Assembly: GCF_002008165.1 (NCBI RefSeq)
Contig: NZ_MRDM01000031.1
Location: 203,850-267,849, forward strand
DNA length: 64,000 nucleotides
Direction of reading: 5' to 3'
Source of the DNA: Rhizobium laguerreae
Lineage (GTDB): Bacteria; Pseudomonadota; Alphaproteobacteria; Rhizobiales; Rhizobiaceae
Shown here: positions 34,163 to 42,528 of the stretch, piece after piece
Position numbering within the stretch: position 1 is the first letter of the stretch
How the letters are laid out: every line of letters starts with the position of its first letter
Translations under genes and position numbers: made by a program
Notes under the pieces: model-generated
Seen by the model: only the letters and a program-made list of their open reading frames with translations
Database searches by the model: none
Told to the model about the DNA's origin: nothing

Positions 34163-35170
34163 TCAGGTTGTTTCGCGGATGATGAGCTCGGGCACGATGA
34201 CGATGCCGTGCTGGCGATTTCTGGTGGCGATGCGGCTGAGCAGCAGACGCACGGCTTCCTCTCCCATTTCGCGTTTTTGCACCCGCAAGGTGGTGAGCGC
34301 CGGGGACAGCAGTTCGGCAGTCGGAATATCGTCGAAACCGATCAGGGCGATTTGCCCGGGGATCGAAATACCGGCGGCCCGGCAGACCTTCATGGCGCCA
34401 ATTGCGTTAAGGTCGTTGTAGCAGACGAGAGCATCGATGCCGGGCGCCTCCGCCAGCAATTGCGCGGCCGCCGTTTGGCCGCCTGCCGCGGTGGGATCGC
34501 AATAAACGATGCCTTGCGCCTTGAGCCCGTGGGCTGCCAGCGTCTTGCGAAAGCCGACAAGACGGCTCTTGCCGCCAAACGAACTGCGCGGCCCGGCGAT
34601 GATCGCGATCCTGCGGCGCCCGCGCTCGACGAGATGGTCGATGGCACGCGAAGCTCCCGTCTCGTAGTCGGTGACGATCGTCCCGGCGACCTCGTTGGGC
34701 GCCTCGCGGTTGATGAGCACCACGGCGCGGTGGGGCGCAAGCGCCTTGTGCAGCGCGGCATCGGGCAGCCGCGGGCTGCAGACGATGATCCCGTCGACCC
34801 GGTGCCGCAGCAGCGTTTCGATGAGCTCTTCCTCCCGCTTGCTGTTTTCGACGACATTGGACAGAAGCAGATTGTAGCCGGCGGCGCTCGCGGCATCCTC
34901 GGCTCCCCTGATGACTTCGGGAAAGAACGGATTGGTGATGTCGGGAACGAGAAGGCCGATGGCCTTCGATCGATCGGACCGCAACCCGCGCGCAAAGGGA
35001 TTGGGCCGGTAATTGAGTTCGCTCGCCGCTAAAATAATGCGCTGACTGGTCTCCGCGCTGGCTCCGCCCCGATCATTGAGCACGCGCGATACCGTCATCG
35101 GCGATACCCCTGCGGCGCGAGCGACATCGGCAATGGTTATTTTGGATTCTGGCTCTTTAGGGCGGCTCAA
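34163..35170 (-). CDS. LacI-family transcriptional regulator (fucosidase/iduronidase-like locus)
   Basis: This 335-residue LacI-family protein has its helix-turn-helix at residues 10-31 (KITIADVARAAGVSPMTVSRVL), the hinge RPNPFARGLRSDRS, and the effector domain from IGLLVPDITNPFFPEVI to IALIGFDDIPTAELLSPALTT. The only plausible start is TTG at 35170. It is divergent from the importer operon. Three GTTAwCGwTAAC-like sites lie in the 193-base gap, one of them over the importer promoter, so it should repress that operon and itself. Its effector is probably a product of the uronate or fucoside pathway. Confidence 0.9.
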   Translation of the reverse strand: MSRPKEPESKITIADVARAAGVSPMTVSRVLNDRGGASAETSQRIILAASELNYRPNPFARGLRSDRSKAIGLLVPDITNPFFPEVIRGAEDAASAAGYNLLLSNVVENSKREEELIETLLRHRVDGIIVCSPRLPDAALHKALAPHRAVVLINREAPNEVAGTIVTDYETGASRAIDHLVERGRRRIAIIAGPRSSFGGKSRLVGFRKTLAAHGLKAQGIVYCDPTAAGGQTAAAQLLAEAPGIDALVCYNDLNAIGAMKVCRAAGISIPGQIALIGFDDIPTAELLSPALTTLRVQKREMGEEAVRLLLSRIATRNRQHGIVIVPELIIRETT

Positions 35171-35202
35171 CTGGATAGTCTCATCAAAATCGGCGGGAAT
35201 CT

Positions 35203-35337
35203 ACGATAACGATAACTAGCATAATTTCGGGGAAAGCCAAGGCTGATACGGGCATGGATGGGGCTCCGAGAATCTCTTTGACAAGATTTGACGGTAACGA
35301 TAACGTTAAAGAAAGAGGAGAATACGTTAACGATAAC
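35203..35337. promoter_or_regulatory. Cluster of three LacI-type operators
   Basis: Three copies of a GTTAwCGwTAAC-type palindrome occur. One at 35203-35216 (TACGATAACGATAA, minus-strand reading GTTATCGTTATC) is near the LacI start. One at 35295-35308 (TAACGATAACGTTA) overlaps the importer -10. One at 35326-35337 (GTTAACGATAAC) lies just upstream of the ribosome site. The central CG and dyad symmetry are typical of LacI-family sites. Confidence 0.6.
35278..35306 (+). promoter_or_regulatory. Promoter of the Dpp-type importer operon
   Basis: TTGACA (35278-35283) is followed after 17 bases by TAACGT (35301-35306). The -35 is perfect and the -10 is weak. The -10 overlaps the operator at 35295-35308, which fits direct repression by the divergent LacI protein. 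Confidence 0.5.
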
Positions 35338-35363
35338 CTATAGCGGAATATTGGGAGGAAAGA

Positions 35364-37289
35364 ATGCAACACGTCAGAATCTTAAGACGGCAGGTTGTCT
35401 CGACCGTTGCCGCGGCGATCCTCATGGGTGCCGGCTGGGCCGGTGTCGCATTCGGCTTTGAGGAGTCGCCCGAACTGAAGGCGCTCGTCGAAGCCGGCAA
35501 ACTGCCGCCGGTCGAAAAGCGGCTGCCCAAGGAGCCGCTGGTGCTCACTCCGCTTGAATCGGTCGGTACCTACGGCGGCACCTGGCGCACCGCCACCTTT
35601 GGCGGTGGCGACAGCGAGATCGAACGTTCGATCGGCTATACAAGACTGGTCCGCTGGAATCCTGAATGGACCGAAGTGATCCCCGATATCGCCAAGAGCG
35701 TCGAGGTCAATGCCAATGCCACCGAATATACGTTTACCTTGCGGGAAGGCACGCGCTGGTCGGACGGCGAGCCGTTTACCGCAGACGATCTTGTGTGGTG
35801 GAACGAGAACGTGCTTCGCAACACCAGGATCACCCCTGCCGCACCCAACTGGCTGACCGCAGGCGGAGAGACCGTCAAGGTCGAAAAGCTCGCCGACGAC
35901 AAGGTCGCCTTCAAGTTTGCCGCGCCGAACGGCCTGTTCCTGATGAACATGGCGACCGTGCGAGGCTCCGATATTCTGGCGGCCGCGCCGGCGCACTACC
36001 TCAAGCAATTCCACAAGGATTTCAATCCCGACGGCGTCGACGCCCTGGTGAAAGCAGCCGGCGCAACCGACTGGGTCCAGCTCTTCAACAACAAGATCGG
36101 CTTTCCCGGCCGCTGGCGCGATCTCGGCCGTCCAACGCTCGATGCCTGGGTGTTGACCGCGCCCTATAACGGCACCACCCAGGTCGTCGCGGAACGCAAT
36201 CCATACTATGCCAAGGTGGATACCGCAGGAAACCAGCTGCCTTACTTCGATCGGATCACCATTGATGTGATGCAGGATACCCAGGCCATCATCCTGAAGG
36301 CGATTAGCGGCGAAATCGACATGCAGAACCGCTTCATCGAGACGACGGACGCCCGTACGGTGATCGTGCAGAACCAGGAGAAAGGCGGCTACGGCCTGTT
36401 CATCGCCCGGCCGGCGTGGTCGAACGCCCTGCTGATCACCCTGAACCAGACCCACAAGAATCCGGCCTTGCGGGCTGTCTTTTCCAGCAAGGATTTCCGC
36501 ATCGGCCTCAGCTACGCCATCAACCGCGAAGAGCTCAACCAGCTGATCTATGCCGGACAGGCCAAGCCTTATCAGGCAGCACCGCGCGAAGGCACTGCGC
36601 TCTACGACGAGAAGATGGCGACGCAGTATCTGGAGTATAATGTCGATCTCGCCAATCAGTATCTCGACAAGGCCGGCCTCACCAAACGTGACGCGGAAGG
36701 CTATCGCCTCGGTCAGGACGGCAAGCGGATTACCTTTGCGATCGACGCCTTGACCGGAAGCCCGATCCAGGTGGACGCCCTTGAGATGATCCAGCGCTAC
36801 TGGCGGGCTGTCGGCATCGACATGCAGCCCCGCCCGGCCGAACGTTCGCTGATCTTCTCCCGCCTGCAGAACAACGAGAATGACGGCCTTGGATGGGTCG
36901 GCGGCGGTGGCTACGACTTCCTCGGCCTGCTCGATCCAAAATGGTATTTCCCGCACGAATACGAATCGAGCTTCGCGACAGCCTGGGGCCTCTATTACCA
37001 GAACCCCAAGGATCCGAACGCGCAAGAACCGAGCCCCGCTGCCAAGAAGCAGATGGATCTCTACCGGCAGGTGAAGGAAGCGCCGACGCTGGAAAAGCAG
37101 TTGGCCGCGATGAAGGAACTGCTGGCGATCACCCGTGACGAATTCTACGTCATCGGCACCAACCTGGAGCCGGACCGCGTCGGAATCGTCAAGACCAATA
37201 TGCGCAATGTCCCGAAGGTCATTCCGAGCACGTCGTTCTACATGACGCCGGGGCCGGCAAAGCCCGAGACCTTCTACTACCAGCAATAA
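35364..37289 (+). CDS. Family 5 (peptide/oligosaccharide) ABC substrate-binding protein
   Basis: This 641-residue periplasmic protein of the DppA/OppA family has a signal peptide ending near residue 31 (GVAFG). The mature start includes LVEAGKLPPVEKRLPKEPLV and GTYGGTWRTATFGGG. This long subgroup with the GGTWR motif includes rhizobial proteins that bind oligosaccharides, AgpA for alpha-galactosides being the known example, so a peptide ligand should not be assumed. GGGAGGAAAG precedes the ATG. It heads an operon of importer, isomerase, GH39 enzyme and four further metabolic genes, so I infer an oligosaccharide with L-uronate and fucose as ligand. Confidence 0.88.
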   Translation: MQHVRILRRQVVSTVAAAILMGAGWAGVAFGFEESPELKALVEAGKLPPVEKRLPKEPLVLTPLESVGTYGGTWRTATFGGGDSEIERSIGYTRLVRWNPEWTEVIPDIAKSVEVNANATEYTFTLREGTRWSDGEPFTADDLVWWNENVLRNTRITPAAPNWLTAGGETVKVEKLADDKVAFKFAAPNGLFLMNMATVRGSDILAAAPAHYLKQFHKDFNPDGVDALVKAAGATDWVQLFNNKIGFPGRWRDLGRPTLDAWVLTAPYNGTTQVVAERNPYYAKVDTAGNQLPYFDRITIDVMQDTQAIILKAISGEIDMQNRFIETTDARTVIVQNQEKGGYGLFIARPAWSNALLITLNQTHKNPALRAVFSSKDFRIGLSYAINREELNQLIYAGQAKPYQAAPREGTALYDEKMATQYLEYNVDLANQYLDKAGLTKRDAEGYRLGQDGKRITFAIDALTGSPIQVDALEMIQRYWRAVGIDMQPRPAERSLIFSRLQNNENDGLGWVGGGGYDFLGLLDPKWYFPHEYESSFATAWGLYYQNPKDPNAQEPSPAAKKQMDLYRQVKEAPTLEKQLAAMKELLAITRDEFYVIGTNLEPDRVGIVKTNMRNVPKVIPSTSFYMTPGPAKPETFYYQQ

Positions 37290-37305
37290 CGGATCGCGAC
37301 CGACA

Positions 37306-37331
37306 GGGATGGCGCCCGCGGGCGCCATCCC
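37306..37331 (+). terminator. Perfect 26-base palindromic hairpin after the binding-protein gene
   Basis: GGGATGGCGCCCG is followed at once by its exact complement CGGGCGCCATCCC, giving a very stable stem 16 bases after the stop. No U-run follows. It is the strongest of the post-binding-protein hairpins in the window. Confidence 0.6.
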
Positions 37332-37396
37332 ATCGACACCAGCCCAGTCCCAATCATCCAATCCGATCGGCGATCGCCGATTGAAGGAGCTTGACC

Positions 37397-38383
37397 ATGG
37401 CCGGCTTCATCATCAGACGCCTGCTTTATATGATCCCGATGATGTTTGCGATTTCCGTCGTGACCTTCATCATCATCCAGTTGCCGCCCGGCGACTTCCT
37501 GACCGCGCTGACCGCGCGTCTTGCCTCCCAGAACGAAACGATCGATCCCAGCGTCATCGCCGGGCTGCGTGAACGTTATGGCCTCGATCAGCCCTGGGCC
37601 GTCCAATACTGGAAATGGATCAGCGGCATCCTGCTGCGCGGCGATTTCGGCCAGTCCCTCGATTGGAACAAGCCGGTCAGCGAGCTGATCTGGGCCCGCA
37701 TGGGCCTGACGATGGTGGTCTCGGTCACCACGCTGCTCTTCGTCTGGGCGGTGGCCTTTCCGATCGGCATCTATTCGGCCGTGCGGCAATATTCGGTGGG
37801 AGATTACGTTGCCACCTTCTTCGGCTTTCTCGGCCTTGCCATCCCGAACTTCCTGCTGGCGCTGGTGCTGATGTATGTTTCGGCACAGTATTTCGGCCAA
37901 AGCACCGGCGGGCTGTTTTCACCCGCCTATATCAATGCAGTGTGGAGCTGGGCTAAGCTCGGCGATCTCATTTCGCATATGTGGATCCCGGTCGTCGTTC
38001 TCGGCACCGGCGCCACTGCGGCGCTGATTCGCATCATGCGCGCCAACCTGCTCGACGAACTCAACAAGCCCTATGTCGACATGGCCCGCGCCCGGGGCTT
38101 GAGCGAAATCCGGCTGCTGTTGAAATATCCCGTGCGGGTGGCGCTTAACCCGTTCATCTCGACCGTCGGCTGGGTGCTGCCGCACCTCGTTTCCGGCTCT
38201 GTGGTGGTCTCCATCGTTCTTAGCCTGCCGATCACCGGGCCACTGCTGCTCAACGCCCTCTTTGCCCAGGACATGTATCTGGCCGGCACTTTCATCCTGC
38301 TGATGAGCATGCTGACGCTGATCGGCACGCTGATTTCGGACCTGCTGCTCGCCTGGCTCGATCCACGCATTCGCAACGGCTGA
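37397..38383 (+). CDS. Dpp-type ABC transporter permease (DppB-like)
   Basis: This 328-residue permease of the oligopeptide class begins MAGFIIRRLLYMIPMMFAIS, the typical DppB N-terminus. It contains GLDQPWAVQYWKWISG and the EAA-type loop MARARGLSEIRLLLKYPVRVALNP near residue 236. The ATG at 37397 has AAGGAGC eight bases upstream; a TTG six bases earlier is less likely. It pairs with the next gene to form the importer channel. Confidence 0.9.
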   Translation: MAGFIIRRLLYMIPMMFAISVVTFIIIQLPPGDFLTALTARLASQNETIDPSVIAGLRERYGLDQPWAVQYWKWISGILLRGDFGQSLDWNKPVSELIWARMGLTMVVSVTTLLFVWAVAFPIGIYSAVRQYSVGDYVATFFGFLGLAIPNFLLALVLMYVSAQYFGQSTGGLFSPAYINAVWSWAKLGDLISHMWIPVVVLGTGATAALIRIMRANLLDELNKPYVDMARARGLSEIRLLLKYPVRVALNPFISTVGWVLPHLVSGSVVVSIVLSLPITGPLLLNALFAQDMYLAGTFILLMSMLTLIGTLISDLLLAWLDPRIRNG

Positions 38384-38395
38384 AGGACGAGACCA

Positions 38396-39529
38396 ATGAC
38401 CGATCAAGCCATCGCGCTACAGCCCGAACTGATCCAGAATTCCGACGCGGTCGCCGGGCAGTGGAAGCTCATCTGGCGGCGCTTCCGTCGCCATCGGCTG
38501 GCGCTGGCGGCAGGCGTCGTCATCTTTTTGATCTACCTGGTCGCCTTGTTTGCCGAGGTTCTCGCCCCGGTTTCATCGCAGACCTACGATTCCCGCTACA
38601 CCTATGCGCCGCCGCAGCAGATCAAGTTCGCCGGCTACGACGCGGCCGGACAGTTTCATCCGCTCTACGTCAACGGTTATTCGATGAAGGTTGACCCGAT
38701 CGCGCTCAGCCGCAATTATGTGCCCGATCCGGCCGTCGTCATCCCCCTCGGCTTCTTCGTCAAGGGCGAACCCTACCGGCTCTGGGGGCTGTTCGATTTC
38801 GACCGGCACCTGATCGGCCCGATCGAGATGGGCAAACCATTCTACCTGTTCGGCGCCGACCGCCTCGGTCGCGACGTCTTCAGCCGGACGGTCCACGGCA
38901 CGCGCGTTTCGATGTCCGTGGGGCTTATCGGGGTGGCAATCAGCCTCATCCTCGGCATCGTCCTGGGCGGCATCTCGGGCCTCTACGGCGGCTGGGTGGA
39001 CGATGTCATCCAGCGTTCCATCGAACTCATCAACTCTATCCCGACCATCCCGCTGTGGATGGGCCTTGCGGCTGCCGTCCCGATCAGCGCCGATCCGATC
39101 CTGGTCTATCTCTGGATCACCATCATCCTGTCACTGATCGGCTGGACCGACCTGGCGCGGGTGGTGCGCGGCCGCTTCCTGTCGCTCAAGACGGAAGACT
39201 TCGTCATCGCCGCCCGTCTCGACGGCTGTTCGCAGATGCGCATCATCTGGCGGCACATGGTCCCATCCTTCATGAGCCACATCATCGCCTCGGTGACGCT
39301 CGCCATCCCGACGATGATCCTCGCGGAAACCGCGCTCTCCTTCCTCGGCATCGGCCTGCGCCCGCCGGTGGTGAGTTGGGGCGTGCTGCTTCAGGAGGCG
39401 CAGAACATTCTCGCCGTCTCGAGCGCGCCCTGGCTGTTTCTTCCGGGCCTCGCGGTGATCGTCACCGTGCTCGCCCTCAATTTCCTCGGTGATGGATTAC
39501 GCGATGCTGCAGATCCCTATGAATACTGA
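38396..39529 (+). CDS. Dpp-type ABC transporter permease (DppC-like) with enlarged periplasmic loop
   Basis: This 377-residue permease is longer than the usual 280-310. The excess of about 90 residues is between the first helix (about 40-60) and GADRLGRDVFSRTVHGTR near residue 160. It therefore lies in the periplasm and could contact a bulky binding protein. The EAA loop VIAARLDGCSQMRIIWRHMVPS is present. Such enlarged DppC proteins accompany the AgpA-like binding-protein subgroup. Its end overlaps the first ATPase gene. Confidence 0.88.
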   Translation: MTDQAIALQPELIQNSDAVAGQWKLIWRRFRRHRLALAAGVVIFLIYLVALFAEVLAPVSSQTYDSRYTYAPPQQIKFAGYDAAGQFHPLYVNGYSMKVDPIALSRNYVPDPAVVIPLGFFVKGEPYRLWGLFDFDRHLIGPIEMGKPFYLFGADRLGRDVFSRTVHGTRVSMSVGLIGVAISLILGIVLGGISGLYGGWVDDVIQRSIELINSIPTIPLWMGLAAAVPISADPILVYLWITIILSLIGWTDLARVVRGRFLSLKTEDFVIAARLDGCSQMRIIWRHMVPSFMSHIIASVTLAIPTMILAETALSFLGIGLRPPVVSWGVLLQEAQNILAVSSAPWLFLPGLAVIVTVLALNFLGDGLRDAADPYEY

Positions 39530-40568
39530 TCCCAATTTTGCCGCTGCCGGCGGCCGGCACGGGGAGCGAGACCCGCTGATCGAGGTCGTTGATCTCAGGA
39601 CCCATTTCTTCGGCGGTGCGGGCACCATCAAGGCGGTCGACGGCGTCTCCTTTTCCATCCCGCGCGGCAAGACGGTCTGCGTCGTCGGCGAATCCGGTTC
39701 GGGCAAGAGCATCACCGGCCGCTCGATCCTCAACCAGGTCCCGCGGGGAGGGCGGATCGTCTCGGGGGCCATCCGCTACCGGCCGGATCCGGCAGCACCC
39801 TCCGTCGACTTGGCGGCGCTTGATCCGCGCGGCCACGATATGCGGGCGATCCGCGGCGCCCAGATCGGTCTGATCAGCCAAGAGCCGATGGCGGCCCTTT
39901 CCCCCGTCCATACGATCGGCAACCAGATGGTCGAGGTGATCCGCCTGCATCTGAAGATGGGAAAGAAGGAGGCGCGCGAACATGCAATAGAGACATTGGC
40001 TCTGGTCGGCATCCCGCGGCCAGCCGAGCGTATGGAAAACTATGCCTTCCAGTTTTCCGGCGGCATGCGCCAGCGCGTCTGCATCGCCTTGGCGCTCGCC
40101 TGCCGCCCCAAGCTGCTGATCGCCGACGAACCGACGACGGCGCTCGATGTGACCACCCAGGCTAATATCCTCGATCTCCTGGCTTCGCTGCAGGCCGAAT
40201 TCGGGCTCTCGGTGCTGTTCGTGACCCATGATCTCGGCGTGGTGGCCGAGATCGCCGACGAGGTCGTCGTCATGTATGTCGGCCGGGTCGTGGAGGCAGG
40301 CGATGTCGAGACGATCTTCCATGCACCTGTTCATCCCTACACCAAGGCGCTGCTGCAATCGGTCCCGCGCATGCACGGGCAACCCACCGAACGGCTCGCG
40401 ATCATCGACGGCATGGTGCCCTCGCGTTTCAACCGGCCCCAAGGCTGCAGCTTTCATCCCCGATGCAAAGAGGCAAGGGCAGGCCTGTGCGACCAAAATG
40501 ATCCGCAGCCCGTCGCCATCGGCGACGGGCATGTCGCCAGCTGTCTGCTTTACGAAGGAAGACAATGA
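39519..40568 (+). CDS. Dpp-type ABC transporter ATP-binding protein (DppD-like)
   Basis: This 349-residue ATPase has Walker A GESGSGKSI, signature FSGGMRQRVCIALALA, Walker B LLIADEPTTALD, switch VTHDLGVVAEIAD and the C-terminal oligopeptide-type cysteine region CSFHPRCKEARAGLC (4Fe-4S-like motif of DppD/OppD). I choose ATG 39519, which overlaps DppC by 11 bases; in-frame ATGs at 39489 and 39504 are possible and none has a strong ribosome site. It overlaps the second ATPase by four bases. Confidence 0.88.
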   Translation: MNTDPNFAAAGGRHGERDPLIEVVDLRTHFFGGAGTIKAVDGVSFSIPRGKTVCVVGESGSGKSITGRSILNQVPRGGRIVSGAIRYRPDPAAPSVDLAALDPRGHDMRAIRGAQIGLISQEPMAALSPVHTIGNQMVEVIRLHLKMGKKEAREHAIETLALVGIPRPAERMENYAFQFSGGMRQRVCIALALACRPKLLIADEPTTALDVTTQANILDLLASLQAEFGLSVLFVTHDLGVVAEIADEVVVMYVGRVVEAGDVETIFHAPVHPYTKALLQSVPRMHGQPTERLAIIDGMVPSRFNRPQGCSFHPRCKEARAGLCDQNDPQPVAIGDGHVASCLLYEGRQ

Positions 40569-41626
40569 TGGCCGATCCCATGACGCAACCAAGCCCGCTG
40601 CTCGAACTGAACGATCTCAGGATGCATTTCCCCATTCGCAAGGGCGCATTCCGGCGTGTGGTCGGACACGTCAAGGCAGTCGACGGCGTTTCCCTTCGTG
40701 TCGAGGATGGCGAAACACTCGGTATTGTCGGGGAGTCCGGATGCGGCAAGTCCACGCTTGCGCGCACGGTGCTCCGCATCTATCAGCCGACGAGCGGCGA
40801 AATCCGCTATCGCAGCCGCAGCGGCGGCACCGTCGATCTCGCGGCTTTGTCCGGTTCTGCCCTCGACGAAATCCATCGCGACCTGCGCATCGTGTTTCAG
40901 GATCCGCAATCTTCGCTCAATCCGCGCCTTCCTGTCATCGACATCATCGGTGAGGTGCTTGGTGTCAACGGCATCGCCAAGGGCCGGGAACTCGAGCACC
41001 GGGTCGCCGAGCTGATGCAGAGCGTCGGCCTGCGGCCCGAATATATGCACCGCTATCCCCATGCTTTCTCCGGCGGGGAGCGCCAGCGCATCGGCATCGC
41101 CCGGGCGCTGGCCTCCAATCCCCGGCTGGTGATCGCCGATGAGGCCGTCTCGGCGCTCGATGTCAGCGTGCAGGCACAAACCATCAACCTCCTGCAGGAC
41201 CTGCAGGAACAGTTCGGTCTGACCTATCTCTTCGTCGCCCACGACCTCTCGGTCGTCCGGCATATCTCGGATAACATTGCCGTTATGTATGTCGGCCGGG
41301 TCGTCGAAAAGGCGCCGACGGAGCAGATCTTCTCGCGCCCGCTCCATCCCTACACCGAAGCGCTGCTCTCGGCCGTGCCGATCGCCGATCCGAGGATGCG
41401 CCGCCACGGCCAGCGCATCCGGCTGGCGGGCGAGGTTGCCGATCCCGCCCATCCGCCTCCCGGCTGCGCATTTCATCCGCGTTGTCGCTACGCCACCGAG
41501 CTCTGCAAGCAGGAGGTGCCGGGCTTACGCACCGTCACGGCCGATGGGCACGCAGTGGCCTGTCATTACGCCGAATCCCTGACGCTTAATCCCTTTGCCG
41601 ACCGTATCGTTCCGGAGTTCAATTGA
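40565..41626 (+). CDS. Dpp-type ABC transporter ATP-binding protein (DppF-like)
   Basis: This 353-residue second ATPase of the oligopeptide-class importer has Walker A GESGCGKST, signature FSGGERQRIGIARALA, Walker B LVIADEAVSALD, switch VAHDLSVVRHISD, and the cysteine region PGCAFHPRCRYATELC. DEAVSALD replaces the more common DEPVSALD. AAGGAAGAC precedes the ATG. The stop overlaps the ATG of the isomerase gene by one base, tying transport directly to catabolism in one transcript. Confidence 0.9.
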   Translation: MMADPMTQPSPLLELNDLRMHFPIRKGAFRRVVGHVKAVDGVSLRVEDGETLGIVGESGCGKSTLARTVLRIYQPTSGEIRYRSRSGGTVDLAALSGSALDEIHRDLRIVFQDPQSSLNPRLPVIDIIGEVLGVNGIAKGRELEHRVAELMQSVGLRPEYMHRYPHAFSGGERQRIGIARALASNPRLVIADEAVSALDVSVQAQTINLLQDLQEQFGLTYLFVAHDLSVVRHISDNIAVMYVGRVVEKAPTEQIFSRPLHPYTEALLSAVPIADPRMRRHGQRIRLAGEVADPAHPPPGCAFHPRCRYATELCKQEVPGLRTVTADGHAVACHYAESLTLNPFADRIVPEFN

Positions 41627-42459
41627 TGCCCGAATTCATTCCACGCTCCGAGCAGCGTCCGATTGTGGATACCTCCTCCACGACGCTCGATCTCATCTAC
41701 TTCGATCTAGTCACGCTCGCCTCCAACGAGCAGGACATCCGGCGGCTGCCGGCGCACGAAAGCCTCTACGTCGTGCTGTCGGGTCAGGTGGATATCGAGG
41801 TGGATGGCATCATGTTCGAAGCGGTGGGCCGGCGAGCCGATATCTGGCGAGGCGATGCGGACTCGGTTTACGCGCCCGTCGACGCCAAGGTCCGGATATC
41901 GGCTCGTGGTGCGGCGGCGGAAGTCGCCATCGCCGGCGGCCTCTGCGACACGCGCTACGAGCCGTTTCGGGTGACGCCGGATGAGGTCGATGCGGTCAAT
42001 GTCGGTTCGTCGGACACGCACAGCCAGCGGCGGATCGTCCATCTGCTCGGCCAACGGCAGAACGGACGCTGCGGCAACCTGCTGGTGAGTGAACTCTATG
42101 CCGGCGAGGGCTGCTGGTCCGGCTATCCCCCTCACAAGCACGATACGGAAGACGGCGATGTCGAGACCCGGCACGAAGAACTGTATCACTACCGCTTCCA
42201 GCCCGAGACCGGCTTCGGCAGCCAGATCACCTATGACGAAGACGGTCCGGTCAAGATCCTCATGACCCGCAACGGCGACACTGTCCTGGTCGACCGGGGT
42301 TACCACCCGACGGTCACCTCGCCTGGGCATCGCGGCTACATCTTTACCATTCTGGTTGGCAAGCATCGCCGGGGGCTGATCCAGCGCTTCGATCCCGCCC
42401 ATCAGCATCTGACCAAAACCATCCCCGGCATCGATGCGATGCGCGACAAGTTCAAATAA
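41626..42459 (+). CDS. KduI/IolB-family cupin isomerase
   Basis: This 277-residue bicupin resembles IolB (5-deoxyglucuronate isomerase) and KduI (4-deoxy-L-threo-5-hexosulose-uronate isomerase). Metal-binding residues of the second cupin are visible: the two His in PPHKHDTED, Glu in RHEELYHYRF and His in DRGYHPTV. These enzymes interconvert the aldo and keto forms of deoxy or ordinary uronates in the cytoplasm. No inositol or pectin lyase genes are nearby. It lies between the importer and an alpha-L-iduronidase-like enzyme, so it probably isomerises the uronate released by that enzyme. The substrate is inferred. Confidence 0.82.
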   Translation: MPEFIPRSEQRPIVDTSSTTLDLIYFDLVTLASNEQDIRRLPAHESLYVVLSGQVDIEVDGIMFEAVGRRADIWRGDADSVYAPVDAKVRISARGAAAEVAIAGGLCDTRYEPFRVTPDEVDAVNVGSSDTHSQRRIVHLLGQRQNGRCGNLLVSELYAGEGCWSGYPPHKHDTEDGDVETRHEELYHYRFQPETGFGSQITYDEDGPVKILMTRNGDTVLVDRGYHPTVTSPGHRGYIFTILVGKHRRGLIQRFDPAHQHLTKTIPGIDAMRDKFK

Positions 42460-42528
42460 TCCGGCTCCTGGCCTCGTGCGCCGGAATTGCGGCGCTGTGC
42501 CAACATTCCGCCCAAGGAGAGACGACCC

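Noticed and set aside
35382..37361. Long antisense open frame (about 659 codons) opposite the Dpp-type binding-protein gene
   Set aside because: It is a mirror of high third-position GC in the real gene; its translation has no family motifs and is rich in Arg, His and Gly.
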